Positions 4,728-6,617 of a stretch of DNA of 6,617 nt are shown here, piece after piece. Location of the stretch: NCBI GenBank assembly GCA_028705905.1, contig JAQWCP010000091.1, forward strand, positions 1 through 6,617, given 5' to 3'. Source of the DNA: Oscillospiraceae bacterium. GTDB taxonomy: Bacteria > Bacillota > Clostridia > Oscillospirales > Oscillospiraceae. Below the pieces are notes generated by a model. That model did not search any database, was not told the DNA's origin, and was given only the letters and a program-made list of their open reading frames with translations. Numbering within the stretch: position 1 is the stretch's first letter; every line of letters begins with the position of its first letter. The position numbers and the translations under genes are program-made.

Positions 4728-5846
4728 ATGGAATGCAAAAAGATCGCACGGTATCTGGCAATTTTCCTTTGTGCAGCCATGATGACCCTGACAATCTCAG
4801 GCTGCGCCAACTCCACCGACCCCGCTACGGCATCCCCTTCCGCTTCCGCCGCCGCTGGAACCCAGGAAATCACGGATATGCTAGGCAACAAGGTGACCAT
4901 CCCAACAGAAATCAAAAGAGTGTATTGCACAAGCCCTATCGGTTCCTATATACTGTATACATTGGCGCCCGACCGGCTGATCGGCTGGAACTCCGCTCTG
5001 AAGGACGACGCCAAAGTCTACATCAGCGCGGACTACAAAGACCTGCCGGTGCTGGGAGGCACCATGGGCGGCCAGAATACCTTCAACACGGAAGAAATCC
5101 TCAAGCTGGATCCGGACATCGTTCTGGACTTTACTTATAACGGCGAAAATTCCGAAATGGTGGCCCAGTTGTCCCAGCAGACCGGCATTCCGGTTGTGGA
5201 AATGGACAATGCGCTGGCATCCACGCCGGCCACCTACCGTTTGCTGGGCCAAATCTTGGGCGTGGAAGACCGAGGCAACGAGTTGGCGGATTATGCCAAG
5301 GACACGCTGGACAAAGTGTCCGCCATGGTGTCGAAAGTGCCCGACAATGAAAAAGTAAAGCTCTATTACGTGGAAAGCGCGGACGGCCTGAAGACCGACG
5401 GCACCGATTCCATGCATACTGAAGTCATCAAGTTTGTCAACGCCATCAATGTGGTGACCATGGACACCTCCGCCTCCGGCAAGGGAACCTCCGTCTCCCT
5501 GGAGCAGGTCGTGGTTTGGAATCCGGACGTCATTCTTGCCAACTCCCAGATGGGCGGCATGGACTTCCTCAAGACCGTGTACGGCAATTCCTCCTGGACC
5601 AGCATCAAGGCCGTTCAGAACAAGCGGATCTATGTACCCGCCGCCCTGCCCTTCAACTGGGTGGACCGTCCTCCCTGCATGGCGCGGATTCTCGGGGTGG
5701 AATGGCTGGCCAGCATGCTGTACCCCGACTATGTAAAAGTAGATTTGAAGAACGACGTGAAAACCTTCTATAAAACCTTCTATAACGTGGATATTACGGA
5801 CGCTCAGGTGGAATCTCTCATTAATGTGGCTGCGGGGGTTTCTTAA
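4728..5846 (+). CDS. ABC transporter substrate-binding lipoprotein (iron-complex/corrinoid type, Peripla_BP_2)
   Basis: A 372-residue extracytoplasmic binding lipoprotein that should capture a metal chelate or corrinoid and hand it to the permease encoded next. Residues 1-25 are a lipoprotein signal with a lipobox ISGC, giving C26 as the lipidated cysteine; a Ser/Ala/Pro-rich linker (29-45) follows. The mature domain starts with the family pattern EITDMLGNKVTIP (47-59) and RVYC, then GWNSAL (86-91), LPVLGG (106-111), NTEEILKLDPDIVL (120-133), VSLEQVVVWNPDVILANS and a C-terminal PFNWVDRPP motif. GAGG (4717-4720) lies seven bases before the ATG. From memory, this PFNW(F/V)DRPP subgroup is found in Clostridia and methanogens. 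Its ligand could be an iron chelate, corrinoid, or molybdate/tungstate (as for MolA); this cannot be settled here. Confidence 0.9.
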   Translation: MECKKIARYLAIFLCAAMMTLTISGCANSTDPATASPSASAAAGTQEITDMLGNKVTIPTEIKRVYCTSPIGSYILYTLAPDRLIGWNSALKDDAKVYISADYKDLPVLGGTMGGQNTFNTEEILKLDPDIVLDFTYNGENSEMVAQLSQQTGIPVVEMDNALASTPATYRLLGQILGVEDRGNELADYAKDTLDKVSAMVSKVPDNEKVKLYYVESADGLKTDGTDSMHTEVIKFVNAINVVTMDTSASGKGTSVSLEQVVVWNPDVILANSQMGGMDFLKTVYGNSSWTSIKAVQNKRIYVPAALPFNWVDRPPCMARILGVEWLASMLYPDYVKVDLKNDVKTFYKTFYNVDITDAQVESLINVAAGVS

Positions 5847-6617
5847 TGCGTTTGCTTGAAAGACAGGTGAAGGAGGCTCCTCCCCCAAATAACCGGAGGA
5901 CAGGCCGCCTTCCCCGCCTGACCATCATGACTGCTCTGGTGCTTCTGCCTATTGTCGCCTTTCTGGCGTCTCTGGTTTTCGGCAGATTTGGAATCTCATT
6001 GCCCGATCTGGTCACCATTCTCGCCCGAAAAATTCTAGGTCTGGCACAGACATGGCCGGACACCGTGGACCGGGTGTTGTTCAATATCCGCATCCCGCGC
6101 ATTCTGTGTGCGCTGATGGTGGGCGCCGCGCTTTCCAGCTCCGGCGCCGCCTATCAGGGCGTGTTCAAAAACCCGATGGTGTCCCCAGATATTCTGGGGG
6201 CATCAGCGGGCGCCGCTTTTGGCGCGGCTTTGGCAATTCTGAACAACGCAGACAGCCTCAGCATTGAACTGACCGCCTTTGTGTTCGGCCTCGCCGCCGT
6301 GGCGCTGACCTATTTTTTAAGCAGCGCCATCGGCAGAAGCGGCAACACCGTGCTGATTTTGGTGCTCACCGGCATGGTGGTGCAGAGCCTGTTTACAGCA
6401 TTCACTTCTATCCTCAAATACGAGGCGGACCCCAACAACAAACTGCCGGAAATCACCTACTGGCTGATGGGCGGGCTGACCGCCTGCACCACCCGGGAAG
6501 TGCTCATGATGCTGGTTCCCTTCCTCATCGGGGTAATTCCCCTCATTTTATTCCGCTGGAAAATTAATATTCTGTCCTTCGGTGAGGAAGAGGCCAAGGG
6601 GCTGGGTGTGGATACCG
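5846..6617 (+). CDS. FecCD-family ABC transporter permease, 3' partial
   Basis: This membrane permease of the BtuC/FecCD family is open to the window end, with 257 residues visible of a usual 330-350. The ATG at 5846-5848 overlaps the preceding TAA by one base (TAATG), so translation is coupled. After a basic, proline-rich N-terminus (about 1-25) come a first membrane helix (about 27-46), then the signature RIPR (82-85) and GAALSSSGAAYQGVFKNP (93-110) followed by MVSPDILGASAGAAFGA (111-127). Further helices lie at about 142-160, 168-187 and 217-237. The last visible part, FGEEEAKGLGVD (245-256), is the cytoplasmic loop that contacts the ATPase. A FepC/BtuD-type ATPase gene is expected beyond the window. 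Confidence 0.92.
   Translation, partial: MRLLERQVKEAPPPNNRRTGRLPRLTIMTALVLLPIVAFLASLVFGRFGISLPDLVTILARKILGLAQTWPDTVDRVLFNIRIPRILCALMVGAALSSSGAAYQGVFKNPMVSPDILGASAGAAFGAALAILNNADSLSIELTAFVFGLAAVALTYFLSSAIGRSGNTVLILVLTGMVVQSLFTAFTSILKYEADPNNKLPEITYWLMGGLTACTTREVLMMLVPFLIGVIPLILFRWKINILSFGEEEAKGLGVDT

Noticed and set aside
4881..5888. A 335-aa minus-strand open frame antisense to the binding lipoprotein
   Set aside because: The opposite strand carries a complete, well-recognised lipoprotein with signal peptide and ribosome binding site; the antisense product is His/Gly/Val-rich and looks like a codon-bias artefact.

Overview
The window reads as chromosome of a moderately GC-rich Gram-positive gut-type Clostridia, probably Oscillospiraceae/Ruminococcaceae-like. 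This is inferred from strong AGGAGG-type ribosome binding sites, a clostridial phage lysis module, lipoprotein-type ABC transport and an FHA/FtsW-type gene. Taxonomy is not proven by anything here.

Region 1 (1-2351, + strand) is the right end of a prophage or phage remnant. It carries an amidase endolysin whose N-terminus lies outside the window, a small holin, a 71-aa membrane-anchored coiled-coil protein that overlaps the holin stop, a 339-aa glutamine/alanine-rich helical phage protein of unknown role, and a possible 42-aa ORF. An imperfect 46-nt hairpin (2387-2432) probably ends this transcript.

Region 2 (about 2491-3413) is decayed DNA. Four direct copies of a GTTTACC-containing unit, ending at TTAGGGTACA (2611-2620), look like one end of an IS21-family element without its transposase. 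This end abuts, and appears to have truncated, a minus-strand gene for a membrane-anchored FHA-domain protein. That gene also has an in-frame amber codon between its membrane anchor and its FHA domain, and two compensating frameshifts further on. I call it a pseudogene of the FHA-FtsW/RodA-type cell-division fusion, recognised from family memory.

Region 3 (3414-3783) is non-coding and divergent. It holds a plausible extended -10 promoter pointing left to the pseudogene, several perfect dyads, and a consensus TTGACA-16-TATAAT promoter pointing right. The spacer of the rightward promoter is largely a perfect 12-bp palindrome, a likely operator. A leader of about 120 nt with foldable repeats follows.

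Region 4 (3784-6617, + strand) is an apparent operon: a BioB/HydE-like radical SAM enzyme with an unusual CX5CX2C cluster motif, then a metal-chelate or corrinoid-type substrate-binding lipoprotein, then a FecCD-type permease that overlaps it by one base and runs off the window. A hairpin with a short T-run between the enzyme and the lipoprotein may tune downstream expression. Pairing an uncharacterised radical SAM enzyme with a metal-complex importer, behind a leader and an operator-like palindrome, is the most interesting system here. It may make, modify or use a metal cofactor or metallophore, but the substrate cannot be read from the sequence.
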